Shown here one piece after another: positions 1 through 6,610 of a DNA stretch of 33,460 nucleotides. The first letter of the stretch is position 1. The number at the start of each line of letters is the position of its first letter. The notes under the pieces are model-generated. The model did not search any database and was not told the DNA's origin. It saw only the letters and a list, made by a program, of their open reading frames with translations. Source of the DNA: an uncultured Merdimonas sp. (GTDB lineage Bacteria > Bacillota > Clostridia > Lachnospirales > Lachnospiraceae); assembly GCA_944375745.1 (NCBI GenBank), contig CALWAV010000067.1, positions 1 to 33,460 of the forward strand, given 5' to 3'. The translations under genes were made by a program, and so were the position numbers.

Positions 1-246
1 CCCATATTGATCGATAATCCGCCGGGCCTTTTCATCTGTCAGAATCCCTTTGAATTCTTCTGTAATTTCCCTGTCTCTGCTGACAGCTTCCAATCCTGTA
101 TACAGCGTTCCGTCAATCGTGGTTCTCTCCTCCCCCACGCATACAAAAGTAAAATAGGCCGTAAGAATTCCCAGCACGGCTGCCAGGCTGATCCAGAACA
201 TTTTTCTATACAGTAATTTATACAATTCCATCTTGTACAGTCTCAT
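1..246 (-). CDS. Membrane protein, N-terminal fragment (ABC-2 permease-like), runs off left edge
   Basis: The first 82 codons of a minus-strand gene are visible, and the frame stays open to base 1. The start is ATG at 246-244, with AAAGGAG five bases upstream. The peptide begins MRLYKMELYKLLYRKMFW and continues into one hydrophobic segment (about residues 15-33), then a polar stretch with many charged residues. A short basic/aromatic N-terminus followed by one helix and a long extracytoplasmic loop is typical of ABC-2 type permease subunits and similar bacitracin/lantibiotic-export permeases. That family call is inference from shape only, because no diagnostic motif is in view. An in-frame ATG eight codons upstream (about 270) is possible but has a poorer ribosome binding site. 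Confidence 0.5.
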   Translation of the reverse strand, partial: MRLYKMELYKLLYRKMFWISLAAVLGILTAYFTFVCVGEERTTIDGTLYTGLEAVSRDREITEEFKGILTDEKARRIIDQYG

Positions 247-403
247 ACTATCTCCTTTAGGCATGCTCATTTAGTCCCGTTTAAAACTCGCTGGGTGCAT
301 TTATGGCCTCTCGTTTTATGGTCTCATATAAATAACGTCTGAATCACTTAAAAAGATTAAATCAGCTGCTTTTTACTGCTTACCGCTTCTGCGCAAAATA
401 ACA
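247..403. other. Intergenic stretch with no gene recognised
   Basis: This AT-leaning spacer should hold the promoter of the partial membrane gene at the left edge, but I could not pick a convincing -35/-10 pair. A tiny open frame of nine codons just upstream of that gene lacks a good ribosome binding site and is probably meaningless. Confidence 0.4.
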
Positions 404-536
404 GCGGCCTTTTTTGCTGCTTACATGTCCGGCTCTTCATGGACACCTGTGTGATTCAGGCGGACTGTTTTTTAGTCCGTCCGGAAACATACAGGTGTCC
501 ATGAAGTGTCCGAACATAGAGCAGCAAAAAGGCCGC
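404..536. repeat. 133-bp imperfect fold-back hairpin after the phosphate operon
   Basis: The outer arms are GCGGCCTTTTTTGCTGCT (from 404) and its near-complement ending at 536. A perfect 16-base internal block, CTTCATGGACACCTGT, pairs with its complement at 492-506 and flanks. The tip is a GGCGGACT / AGTCCGTCC hairpin with a T-rich loop (about 459-482). The element starts eight bases after the stop codon of the response regulator, so on the minus strand it could act as the operon terminator or as an RNA-stabilising structure. It is far longer than a usual intrinsic terminator, and the downstream tail TGTTATTTT is only weakly U-rich. A fold-back MITE-like origin is possible. Confidence 0.7.
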
Positions 537-543
537 GTCTCTT

Positions 544-1242
544 TTACACAAATTTGTACCCCATTCCCCTCACCGTCTGGATATACTGGGGATGATCCGG
601 ATCCTTCTCGATCTTCTTCCTTACATTCCGCACATGCACATCCACCGTCCGGGTCTCTCCGGAGTATTCATAGCCCCAGATCAGCTCCAGCAGCTGCTCC
701 CGGGTAAAGACGCGGTTGCGGTGGCTGGCCAGCAGATAAAGAAGCTCGAATTCCTTCAGGGACAGGGTAATAGGATTCCCGTCCACTGTCACTTCCCGGG
801 CCGTATTGTTGATCATCAGGTCTCCCACCAGTATCTTATCTTCCGGCTGGGACTCTATTTTCTCCAGAGAGCTTCTGCGGAGCAGCGCCTTGACTCTGGC
901 CTGAAGCTCCCGGATGCCGAAGGGCTTGCTTAAGTAGTCATCAGCGCCCATTTCCAGTCCGAGCACCTTATCGATTTCCTCGCCCTTTGCCGTCAGCATA
1001 ATCACAGGCATGGACACCAGCGCCGGATCCGCCCGCATGGTTTTGAGTACCTCGATGCCGTCTATTCCGGGCAGCATATAGTCCAGCAGCACCAGGTCCA
1101 CCTGCATGCTCTTCATGATAGCAAGCCCTTTCTCGCCTGTCTCCGCCCGAAGTACATCGTATCCGCCCTTCTCCAGATTATACTCCAGCAGGTCCAGAAT
1201 ATGTTCTTCATCATCGATTGTCAGAATTACTTTTTTAGCCAT
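544..1242 (-). CDS. phoP: OmpR/PhoB-family response regulator (PhoP-like)
   Basis: The product is a 232-aa two-domain regulator. The receiver domain (about 1-120) has acidic residues D10/D11, phospho-acceptor D54 in LVLLDYMLPG, T84 and K106 in the SKPF motif. A winged-helix DNA-binding domain (about 135-232) ends in the typical TVRGMGYKF. It lies 20 bp downstream of the histidine kinase gene, in the same operon as a Na+/phosphate cotransporter, and Pho-box-like repeats precede the operon. PhoP of the PhoPR phosphate-starvation system is therefore the best reading. The ATG start is preceded by AAAGGAAG. Receiver and winged-helix sequence alone cannot separate PhoP from WalR or other OmpR relatives, so the symbol rests on context. 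Confidence 0.85.
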   Translation of the reverse strand: MAKKVILTIDDEEHILDLLEYNLEKGGYDVLRAETGEKGLAIMKSMQVDLVLLDYMLPGIDGIEVLKTMRADPALVSMPVIMLTAKGEEIDKVLGLEMGADDYLSKPFGIRELQARVKALLRRSSLEKIESQPEDKILVGDLMINNTAREVTVDGNPITLSLKEFELLYLLASHRNRVFTREQLLELIWGYEYSGETRTVDVHVRNVRKKIEKDPDHPQYIQTVRGMGYKFV

Positions 1243-1262
1243 TGAATAACTTCCTTTCCCCC

Positions 1263-2525
1263 TCAGTAGGGCAGTTTCACTGTGAACTCCGAACCGACAC
1301 CCGGCTTGCTTGTAACCTCTATCGTTCCGTTGTACAGTTCTACGATATGTTTAACTATGGAAAGTCCCAGACCTGTGCCTCCCTGTGCCTTGGATCTTCC
1401 CTTATCTACCCGGTAAAAACGCTCAAAAATCCGATCCAGCTGCTCCTCTTCCATACCGATTCCGGTATCCGCGATTTCAATCACCAGCTGGGTGGACGTG
1501 CTTCTGCAGGAAACCGTGACTGCACCGAATTCCGTAGCCTTCAGGCCGTTGTCTATCAGATTGATCAGAAGCTGCTTCAGCCTGTCGCGGTTGCAGCTGT
1601 AAGGCCGGACAGAGGAATCCGGATGGAAAATAAGGCGTACATGCTCCTTCACCTTCGGCTGCAGGAGTTCCACCACCTCGCCTATTACCGCGTTTACATC
1701 ACAGGGCTCCCGCTTGGTGTCCTTTTTGCTTTCAATCTCTGACAAAAGCAGGGTGTCGCTGATCAGATTGGTCAAGCGGTCAGATTCTATTTCGATAATG
1801 TCCAGAAATTTATGGGCAATCTTCGGATCCTCGATGGCCCCTGCCTTCAAGGTTTCCACAAATCCCCTGATGGAGGTCAGGGGAGTCTTCAGCTCATGGG
1901 TCACATTGGAGACAAATTCCCGCCGCATGTTTTCCACCTTTTTCATGGCAAGCACATATTTTCGGAAATACAGGCCCAGGAACAGAATCAGAGCCGCAAG
2001 AATTACTACTGCCATGACTGTGGAGCGTACAAACTCATCATCCATGTTCTGCAGCTCCTGCAGGGGAATCGCCGCCCGGATGACACCGTGAAAATCTCCG
2101 CATTCCACAGGAACAGCGCAGTAACAGTAATCCACATCAAAGGTGTCCGACCGGCGGATCAGGCTGTTGCTTTCTCCCTGAAGGGCCTTCTGCACTTCCT
2201 CCCGGTCCAGGTGATTGTTCATCAGTTCTCCCGCCCCCCGGGACTCTCCAAGTACGTTTCCCTCCGAATCAATGATGGTGATCCGCAGATCATATGCGGC
2301 AGCATAGCTGTCCGCAAACTGCTCAAAAGCATTTTCCTGCTCTGTGCTCTGCCCCGGCACGTCCTCCGCCAGAAACAGATCACGGAGCAGCTCTGTCTGG
2401 GTCAGATAGCTTCGCTCACTCTGATGCTCCAGATATTCAAATCCATTTGTCCAGAAGGCATATTCAAAAGCAAGCAGAGCAATGACTGCCGCCACAATGT
2501 AGCCTATCAGTACCTTCTTTTTCAA
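1263..2525 (-). CDS. phoR: Sensor histidine kinase, PhoR-like
   Basis: The product is a 420-aa membrane kinase. TM1 spans about 4-24, followed by an extracytoplasmic PAS/Cache-like domain (about 30-160) and TM2 (about 168-187). The H-box FVSNVTHELKTPLTSIRGF has phospho-acceptor H210. In the ATPase domain the N-box Asn is about N326 (INLIDNG), the G1 motif is IADTGIGM and the G2 motif is GTGLGLS (383-389). The start is TTG at 2525-2523, with GGAGG inside the end of the preceding gene. Only 3 bp separate it from the cotransporter stop, so translational coupling is likely. In the cell it would sense phosphate status, probably through the PhoU-like domain of the neighbour, and phosphorylate the downstream regulator. 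The phosphate assignment is contextual. Confidence 0.85.
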   Translation of the reverse strand: MKKKVLIGYIVAAVIALLAFEYAFWTNGFEYLEHQSERSYLTQTELLRDLFLAEDVPGQSTEQENAFEQFADSYAAAYDLRITIIDSEGNVLGESRGAGELMNNHLDREEVQKALQGESNSLIRRSDTFDVDYCYCAVPVECGDFHGVIRAAIPLQELQNMDDEFVRSTVMAVVILAALILFLGLYFRKYVLAMKKVENMRREFVSNVTHELKTPLTSIRGFVETLKAGAIEDPKIAHKFLDIIEIESDRLTNLISDTLLLSEIESKKDTKREPCDVNAVIGEVVELLQPKVKEHVRLIFHPDSSVRPYSCNRDRLKQLLINLIDNGLKATEFGAVTVSCRSTSTQLVIEIADTGIGMEEEQLDRIFERFYRVDKGRSKAQGGTGLGLSIVKHIVELYNGTIEVTSKPGVGSEFTVKLPY

Positions 2526-2528
2526 GCC

Positions 2529-4178
2529 TTACTCCTCCTTCTCGTCCGCCACATAGCTCACAATATTGTTTGCGTGGTCCGAGATTCGTTCTATGTTGCT
2601 GAGTATGTCCAGATAAAGCACTCCCTGAACGGCTGAGCACTCATTGTGCGCCAGACGGTCTATATGCTGGGTGCGCAAATCTTCTTCCAGATCATCGATT
2701 TCATCCTCAATCTGAATGACCTGCTGCACATAGGCCATTTTTTCCGTCTCTCTGGCCAGTACCGCCGCCTTCACCGAGTCTATGGTCAGGCCCGCGATTC
2801 TGTGAAATCCTTCCAGAGCCTCCGCCGAAAATTTCAGATCATCCTCAATCAGCTTCTGAGCCAGCTCCGCAATATTGTCACAATGATCCCCGATCCGCTC
2901 TATGTCGCTGACTGTATAAAACAGATCATTTACCACCAGACGCTGGTGATCGGTCAGAGAACCCTTGCTGATCTCTGTCAGATATTCAGCCATCCGTTTT
3001 TCATACTCATTCATAGTTTCTTCTATTTTGAAGGCTTTGTCAACACGCTTCTGATTTCCGGTATAAACTGCGTCTAAAGCTGTCTCCACATGGAGGACAG
3101 CCAGTTTTCCCATACGGAGCACTTCCTGCTCTGCTCCTTCCACCGCAAAGGTGGGCGTCTCCAGAATCTTGGAGTCCAGGCTTGGAATCTCATAAATGTC
3201 ATCCTCTTCCTCCGGCTCCTGCCCCTCCTTGACAATCTTTCCGGATATCTTCACCATCCAGCCGGCAAACGGATACAGCAGGATAGTATTCAGCACATTG
3301 AAAGCAGTGTGGAACACAGAAATTCCCACACTGTTGACCTCCGCCGCTGCCCAGCTTCTGTTTATGGCAAACAGGATAATCATGCAGATGCCGAATACAG
3401 CCGCTCCGATTGCGTTGAACAGCAGATGTATCACAGCTGTCCGCTTAGCGTTTCGATGGGCTCCCACGCTGGACAGGAGCGCTGTCACACAGGTCCCGAT
3501 ATTCTGTCCCAGCATAATAAACACGGCAGAGCTCCAGTTCACCAGCCCGCTTGCTGCCAGTGTCTGCAGAATTCCCACCGAAGCGGAGGAGCTCTGAATC
3601 AGGGCAGTCACCACAAGACCGGCCAGAATTCCCAGTATGGGATTTCTTCCGAGCACGCGGAATATCTCCATAAAGATGGGCGCGTCCCTGTAGGGCTCTA
3701 CCGCTCCGGACATAAACGAAAGTCCCACGAAAAGTACGCCAAATCCTATCAGAATCTGGCTGATCTCTTTTGCTTTTTCCTTTTTTACAAACAGCAGGCA
3801 GAAGGCACCAATTCCTATCAGCAGGGGAGCAAAAAACTCCGGCTTCAGAAAGCCCCATTCGTTCATGGAAACCATCCAGGCCGTAATGGTCGTTCCCACA
3901 TTGGCTCCCATAATGACGCCCGCTGCCTGATAAAGCGTCATCAGTCCGGCATTTACAAAACCTACCACAAGCACGGTGGCTGCCGAGCTGCTCTGTATGA
4001 GTGCCGTGACCCCGGCTCCCACCAGAATCCCCATCAGCCGGTTTCTGGTAAGAGATTCCAGCAGATTCTTCATGCGGTTCCCCGCTGACTTCTGCAGTCC
4101 GTCCGCCATGACATTCATACCATATAAAAACATTCCCAATCCGCCCACAAAGCGGAACAGCATCTCGATATGATTCAT
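2529..4178 (-). CDS. Na+/phosphate cotransporter with C-terminal PhoU-like domain
   Basis: The product is a 549-aa inner-membrane protein of the Na/Pi-cotransporter II (NptA/YjbB) family. Two inverted copies of the Na_Pi_cotrans repeat carry the hallmark QSSSA motifs at about 62-66 and 195-199, within TALIQSSSA contexts. Around eight hydrophobic segments fill residues 5-310. After a charged linker (EEEDD, about 320-330), residues 345-545 form a helical PhoU-like domain with the repeated E/D-x-x-x-D pattern (DIERIGDHCDNIAE and NIERISDHANNI). The start chosen is MNHIEML, with AGGGGAAACGAG before its ATG. An in-frame codon 17 residues upstream lacks a good site and would overlap the promoter. 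It heads an operon with the kinase and regulator, and its PhoU-like domain could report phosphate status to them. Confidence 0.93.
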   Translation of the reverse strand: MNHIEMLFRFVGGLGMFLYGMNVMADGLQKSAGNRMKNLLESLTRNRLMGILVGAGVTALIQSSSAATVLVVGFVNAGLMTLYQAAGVIMGANVGTTITAWMVSMNEWGFLKPEFFAPLLIGIGAFCLLFVKKEKAKEISQILIGFGVLFVGLSFMSGAVEPYRDAPIFMEIFRVLGRNPILGILAGLVVTALIQSSSASVGILQTLAASGLVNWSSAVFIMLGQNIGTCVTALLSSVGAHRNAKRTAVIHLLFNAIGAAVFGICMIILFAINRSWAAAEVNSVGISVFHTAFNVLNTILLYPFAGWMVKISGKIVKEGQEPEEEDDIYEIPSLDSKILETPTFAVEGAEQEVLRMGKLAVLHVETALDAVYTGNQKRVDKAFKIEETMNEYEKRMAEYLTEISKGSLTDHQRLVVNDLFYTVSDIERIGDHCDNIAELAQKLIEDDLKFSAEALEGFHRIAGLTIDSVKAAVLARETEKMAYVQQVIQIEDEIDDLEEDLRTQHIDRLAHNECSAVQGVLYLDILSNIERISDHANNIVSYVADEKEE

Positions 4179-4197
4179 CTCGTTTCCCCTCTGCTGC

Positions 4198-4274
4198 ATT
4201 ATATCTGTTTTCCTTAAGTACTCTATCAAGCTTCAGTAAAGCCTAATCGCATGTTATGTAAAGTTTTTGTAAAG
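4198..4274 (-). promoter_or_regulatory. Pho-box-like direct repeats and -10 of the cotransporter-phoRP operon
   Basis: Read on the minus strand, CTTTACA occurs at 4274-4268 and 4263-4257, exactly 11 bp apart, and CTTTACT occurs at 4241-4235, a further 22 bp (two periods) on. A TATAAT box lies at 4203-4198, with only a weak -35. The 11-bp period of TTTACA-like hexamers is how PhoP boxes are built in Gram-positive bacteria, and the weak -35 fits an activated promoter. The predicted transcript start is about 4191, giving a very short leader with the ribosome binding site. The binding role is inference. Confidence 0.6.
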
Positions 4275-4389
4275 TCATAACTTATTCTTTACCTGCGGTT
4301 TACGTTTCTATCCCTCTTTTTCTGTTTCGCACGGATGTTCATATTTTATTCATATATCTTTCAAAAAACGTTCAACAGATAATCACACC

Positions 4390-4487
4390 TCATTCATTTT
4401 CCTTCCATATAATAAAGCCATAAGATAAAACAAAAGAGCAACACCCTATTAATAAGCCAATTACCTTTTTTGAATAAACTTTTTCAT
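4390..4487 (-). pseudogene. Possible broken or slippage-dependent tiny membrane peptide
   Basis: An ATG at 4487-4485 starts MKKFIQK and hits a stop just after a run of six A (4471-4466). With one extra A the frame would continue as a single hydrophobic helix (KVIGLLIGCC..., ending WKENE) to a TGA at 4392-4390. The joined product would be a 32-residue peptide with a positive N-terminus and one membrane helix. As written it is frameshifted, or would need slippage on the A6 run. The upstream ribosome binding site is weak. The AT-rich base composition differs from the neighbouring genes. It may be a chance frame or a remnant. Confidence 0.25.
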
Positions 4488-4492
4488 AATAA

Positions 4493-4519
4493 ATGCCAGG
4501 CAGAGCAGCTGCCTGGCAT
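4493..4519. terminator. Perfect 11-bp hairpin, weak terminator candidate
   Basis: ATGCCAGGCAG and CTGCCTGGCAT flank a five-base loop. On the minus strand the stem is followed by TTATTATG, which is a weak U-tract. It lies downstream of the duplicated repeat and may be a back-up terminator or the leader hairpin of the small frame below it. Confidence 0.4.
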
Positions 4520-4542
4520 CCTCCCATTTTACAGGGCAATGA

Positions 4543-4642
4543 GCAGAGCAGAGGCATAAAAAAGACGGATGACATGCTTGCATGACAGACGTCTCTTTTT
4601 TATGTCTCTATTCGGCGAAGCCGATAAGCGAGATGCAGCGGC
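4543..4642. repeat. 100-bp intergenic repeat, copy 1
   Basis: This is identical over its full length to 4719-4818, at an offset of 176 bp. Each copy contains a hairpin with an A6/T6 base (AAAAAAGACG ... CGTCTCTTTTTT, 4558-4601) around a CATGC/GCATG inner stem, then a small TCGGC-GAA-GCCGA hairpin. This copy is enclosed by 16-bp inverted repeats, GGGCAATGAGCAGAGC at 4534-4549 and its complement at 4691-4706. Compared with copy 2, it has about 48 extra pyrimidine-rich bases (4643-4690) before the shared CTCATTGCCC. Confidence 0.9.
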
Positions 4643-4718
4643 CTCTTCCTCCCCTTTCTCTTCTTCCTCCAGGGAGCGGAATCGAGCTTAGCTCTGCTCA
4701 TTGCCCGTTCGTCCCCAG

Positions 4719-4818
4719 GCAGAGCAGAGGCATAAAAAAGACGGATGACATGCTTGCATGACAGACGTCTCTTTTTTATGTCTCTATTCGGCGAAGCCGA
4801 TAAGCGAGATGCAGCGGC
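4719..4818. repeat. 100-bp intergenic repeat, copy 2
   Basis: This is the second identical copy. It abuts the stop codon of the membrane protein gene to its right, and the shared CTCATTGCCC motif at 4818-4827 includes the complement of that stop codon. The duplication therefore seems to have involved the 3' end of the gene and its terminator. Confidence 0.9.
4734..4777 (-). terminator. Terminator of the GT-C-like membrane protein gene
   Basis: A hairpin based on AAAAAAGACG / CGTCTCTTTTTT with an inner CATGC-TT-GCATG stem lies about 40 bp after the stop codon and is followed on the minus strand by a T6 tract. It is symmetric, so it could stop transcription from both sides. An identical second hairpin sits at 4558-4601. 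Confidence 0.7.
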
Positions 4819-6264
4819 TCATTGCCCCACTTTCTCCTCCCAGTCTTCCCCGTAAAGTTCCTCCATGGTATACACCTTCACCACAGACTTATCCTCCACA
4901 TCCTTATAGGCGGGCCACATAATCTTCACCACGCAGAACAGGGCGCAGCCGGCAATCCAAAGGCATACCAGCACTGTTCCCACAGAGAGAATCCTGCGAA
5001 CCGCCGCTCCAGCCCGCTGTCCAATCTTTCGAAGCAGATAATAAATTCCCCGGGTAATATAGTACATGAACGGAACCAGCATAGGCATGCTGTAGCGGCC
5101 CTGGGGCTGATAATCTGTGGCATAGGAATACCAAAAGTTCAGCACATTGGGAACCACAACCGCAGTTACAAGACCCAGATGCCAGAACAACTTTCTGCAG
5201 TCTACGGCTGCTCCATGTTCTCTGCGGCGGAAACGAACTGCTGCTTCCACCAGGAGCCCGGCCGCTCCGGCCGCGAATATCAGGCCATAGCCGGCATACA
5301 TCCACCAGCGCAGCGCATACCAGAGCGGTCCAAGAACGCCTATAAAGCTTTTAACCACGGAAATGACAAAATCCGAACGGAACAGCATATAGAGCATGGA
5401 ACGTCCCTGGTTCTGATAGGTCTGCCGGTTGGATGGCTTCAGAATATCCATGGCATAATGCTCCGCATACTCGTTCTGTGTGCGCAGTCCAAGGATATCC
5501 CCGTCATACAGAAAATAATTCCGCACAAACCACCAGCCCGCCAGCAGCAGAACTACGCCGAGAATCAAAAATCCCTTTTTCCAGAATTCCTTCCAGCAGC
5601 GTTCTCCTCTCCGGTTTTTCTCCAGATAAAAGCCGAAGAATACAAGCACGCCTGTGATCAGAAACCCATATGCATTATAATAGGAAAGAATACAAATGGA
5701 AAAGCTGACTGCCAGCTTCAGACAGACAGGAATCGAAAAGCTGTCATCCATCCCTTTCAGCAGATACCACAGAATCATGGCCGAAGCCATAAGAGCCATG
5801 GAGTCACAATTCAGATAAGTAAACAGAAATGCCGCCTGGGGCAGGCATACGCTCAGAAGCGTAAAGAGCCACTGAATCGCGGGACGGTCGAAGAGCTTTT
5901 TGGCAATGGCTCTCGCATATCCGGCAAAGACCAGGCCGCAGAGCACGCTGGTAAGGCGTCCGGCAAACAGCAGGGAAAAAGCATCCGAAGTAAACAGCAT
6001 TGCCGCCCGGACAAACAACGCCTCCAGAATCTGAGGCAGAATCGGACGGAACGCATAGGTAAAGCCCCATGAATAGTCCATAATCTCCTGCTGATAGCCC
6101 GTGGGCAGCTTTCCGTATTCCACAATATAATCTACAATCCGGGAACGCATGTATTCGTCCGGCCCCTCGTTAAAGGGCAGAATCCAGGCCCATGCCAGCC
6201 ATACTCCCAGAATAAACGCAAAAAACAGTATCTCCAGCCATTTTTCTTTGGTTTGTGTCTTCAT
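4819..6264 (-). CDS. Polytopic membrane protein, GT-C / DUF2142-like glycosyltransferase
   Basis: The product is a 481-aa protein with about ten to twelve hydrophobic segments spread over its whole length. After the first helix (about 11-29) comes an extracytoplasmic loop with the acidic signature LPFNEGPDEYMRSR. This resembles the conserved Asp/Glu loop of GT-C polyprenyl-phosphate-sugar transferases and of DUF2142 membrane proteins (P-x-x-PDE). It would act at the outer face of the membrane, using a lipid-linked sugar, to decorate a surface polymer; acceptor and donor cannot be told. The start MKTQTKEK is preceded by AAGGA eight bases upstream; a longer in-frame extension would cross the promoter. 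The gene stands alone with its own promoter and a duplicated terminator, and no wall-polysaccharide cluster is nearby. Confidence 0.65.
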   Translation of the reverse strand: MKTQTKEKWLEILFFAFILGVWLAWAWILPFNEGPDEYMRSRIVDYIVEYGKLPTGYQQEIMDYSWGFTYAFRPILPQILEALFVRAAMLFTSDAFSLLFAGRLTSVLCGLVFAGYARAIAKKLFDRPAIQWLFTLLSVCLPQAAFLFTYLNCDSMALMASAMILWYLLKGMDDSFSIPVCLKLAVSFSICILSYYNAYGFLITGVLVFFGFYLEKNRRGERCWKEFWKKGFLILGVVLLLAGWWFVRNYFLYDGDILGLRTQNEYAEHYAMDILKPSNRQTYQNQGRSMLYMLFRSDFVISVVKSFIGVLGPLWYALRWWMYAGYGLIFAAGAAGLLVEAAVRFRRREHGAAVDCRKLFWHLGLVTAVVVPNVLNFWYSYATDYQPQGRYSMPMLVPFMYYITRGIYYLLRKIGQRAGAAVRRILSVGTVLVCLWIAGCALFCVVKIMWPAYKDVEDKSVVKVYTMEELYGEDWEEKVGQ

Positions 6265-6312
6265 TCGCAGGTTCCTTCGTAAAATAAAATCATTTAAAAC
6301 AGATTCTGTTCT

Positions 6313-6341
6313 ATTATAACAATTCAATGGGGGAAACACAA
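6313..6341 (-). promoter_or_regulatory. Sigma-A promoter of the GT-C-like gene
   Basis: On the minus strand TTGTGT (6341-6336) and TATAAT (6318-6313) are separated by 17 bp, about 50 bp upstream of the chosen ATG. This supports the start at 6264 rather than the upstream in-frame codon. Confidence 0.7.
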
Positions 6342-6348
6342 GGAATAC

Positions 6349-6404
6349 AAAAAAAGATTCGACCTTGTCCGGCTGCGCCGGGAAAGCGCAGCCACAAGCT
6401 CGAA
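6349..6404 (-). terminator. Second terminator-like hairpin upstream of the GT-C-like gene
   Basis: An imperfect stem from TTCGA...GGCTGCGC to GCGCAGCC...TCGAA (6358-6404) is followed on the minus strand by a T7 run. It lies after the glucokinase terminator and just before the next promoter, so it insulates the downstream gene from read-through. Confidence 0.65.
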
Positions 6405-6442
6405 TAAAAGGGAGAGATAGGGCCTGGTGCCCTGTATATAGG

Positions 6443-6478
6443 AAAAAAGGCGTTACCACGGGAATTGGTAACGCCTTT
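6443..6478 (-). terminator. Intrinsic terminator of the uvrC-hprK-glcK group
   Basis: A perfect 9-bp stem GGCGTTACC (6449-6457) / GGTAACGCC (6467-6475) has a nine-base loop. On the minus strand it is followed by T6. It lies about 135 bp after the glucokinase stop. The 6480-6610 stretch in between shows no gene. Confidence 0.85.
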
Positions 6479-6610
6479 GTTATCATTAGTAATTCATATG
6501 TATTATCTTTTGTTGAGATTATTCTAATACGCTTCCGCGAAAAAGTCAATGCCTGCGGCTACCGAAAATATTGTCACTTTCTGGCACTTCTTCTCCGATC
6601 TGCACAAATT

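Noticed and set aside
4179-4229. Longer N-terminus for the Na+/phosphate cotransporter
   Set aside because: The extension has no ribosome binding site and covers the -10 box; MNHIEML has a good site and fits the family start.
4390-4575. 61-codon frame starting inside repeat copy 1
   Set aside because: The start lies in the repeat's hairpin without a ribosome binding site. Only its 3' part looks protein-like, and that is treated as a separate small broken frame.
4543-4818. CRISPR array
   Set aside because: There are only two 100-bp copies with internal hairpins, no short regular repeat-spacer pattern and no cas genes.
4822-6072. 416-codon plus-strand frame opposite the GT-C-like gene
   Set aside because: It is antisense to a protein with clear membrane helices, promoter and terminator. 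Its product is low-complexity and rich in His, Gln and Lys.
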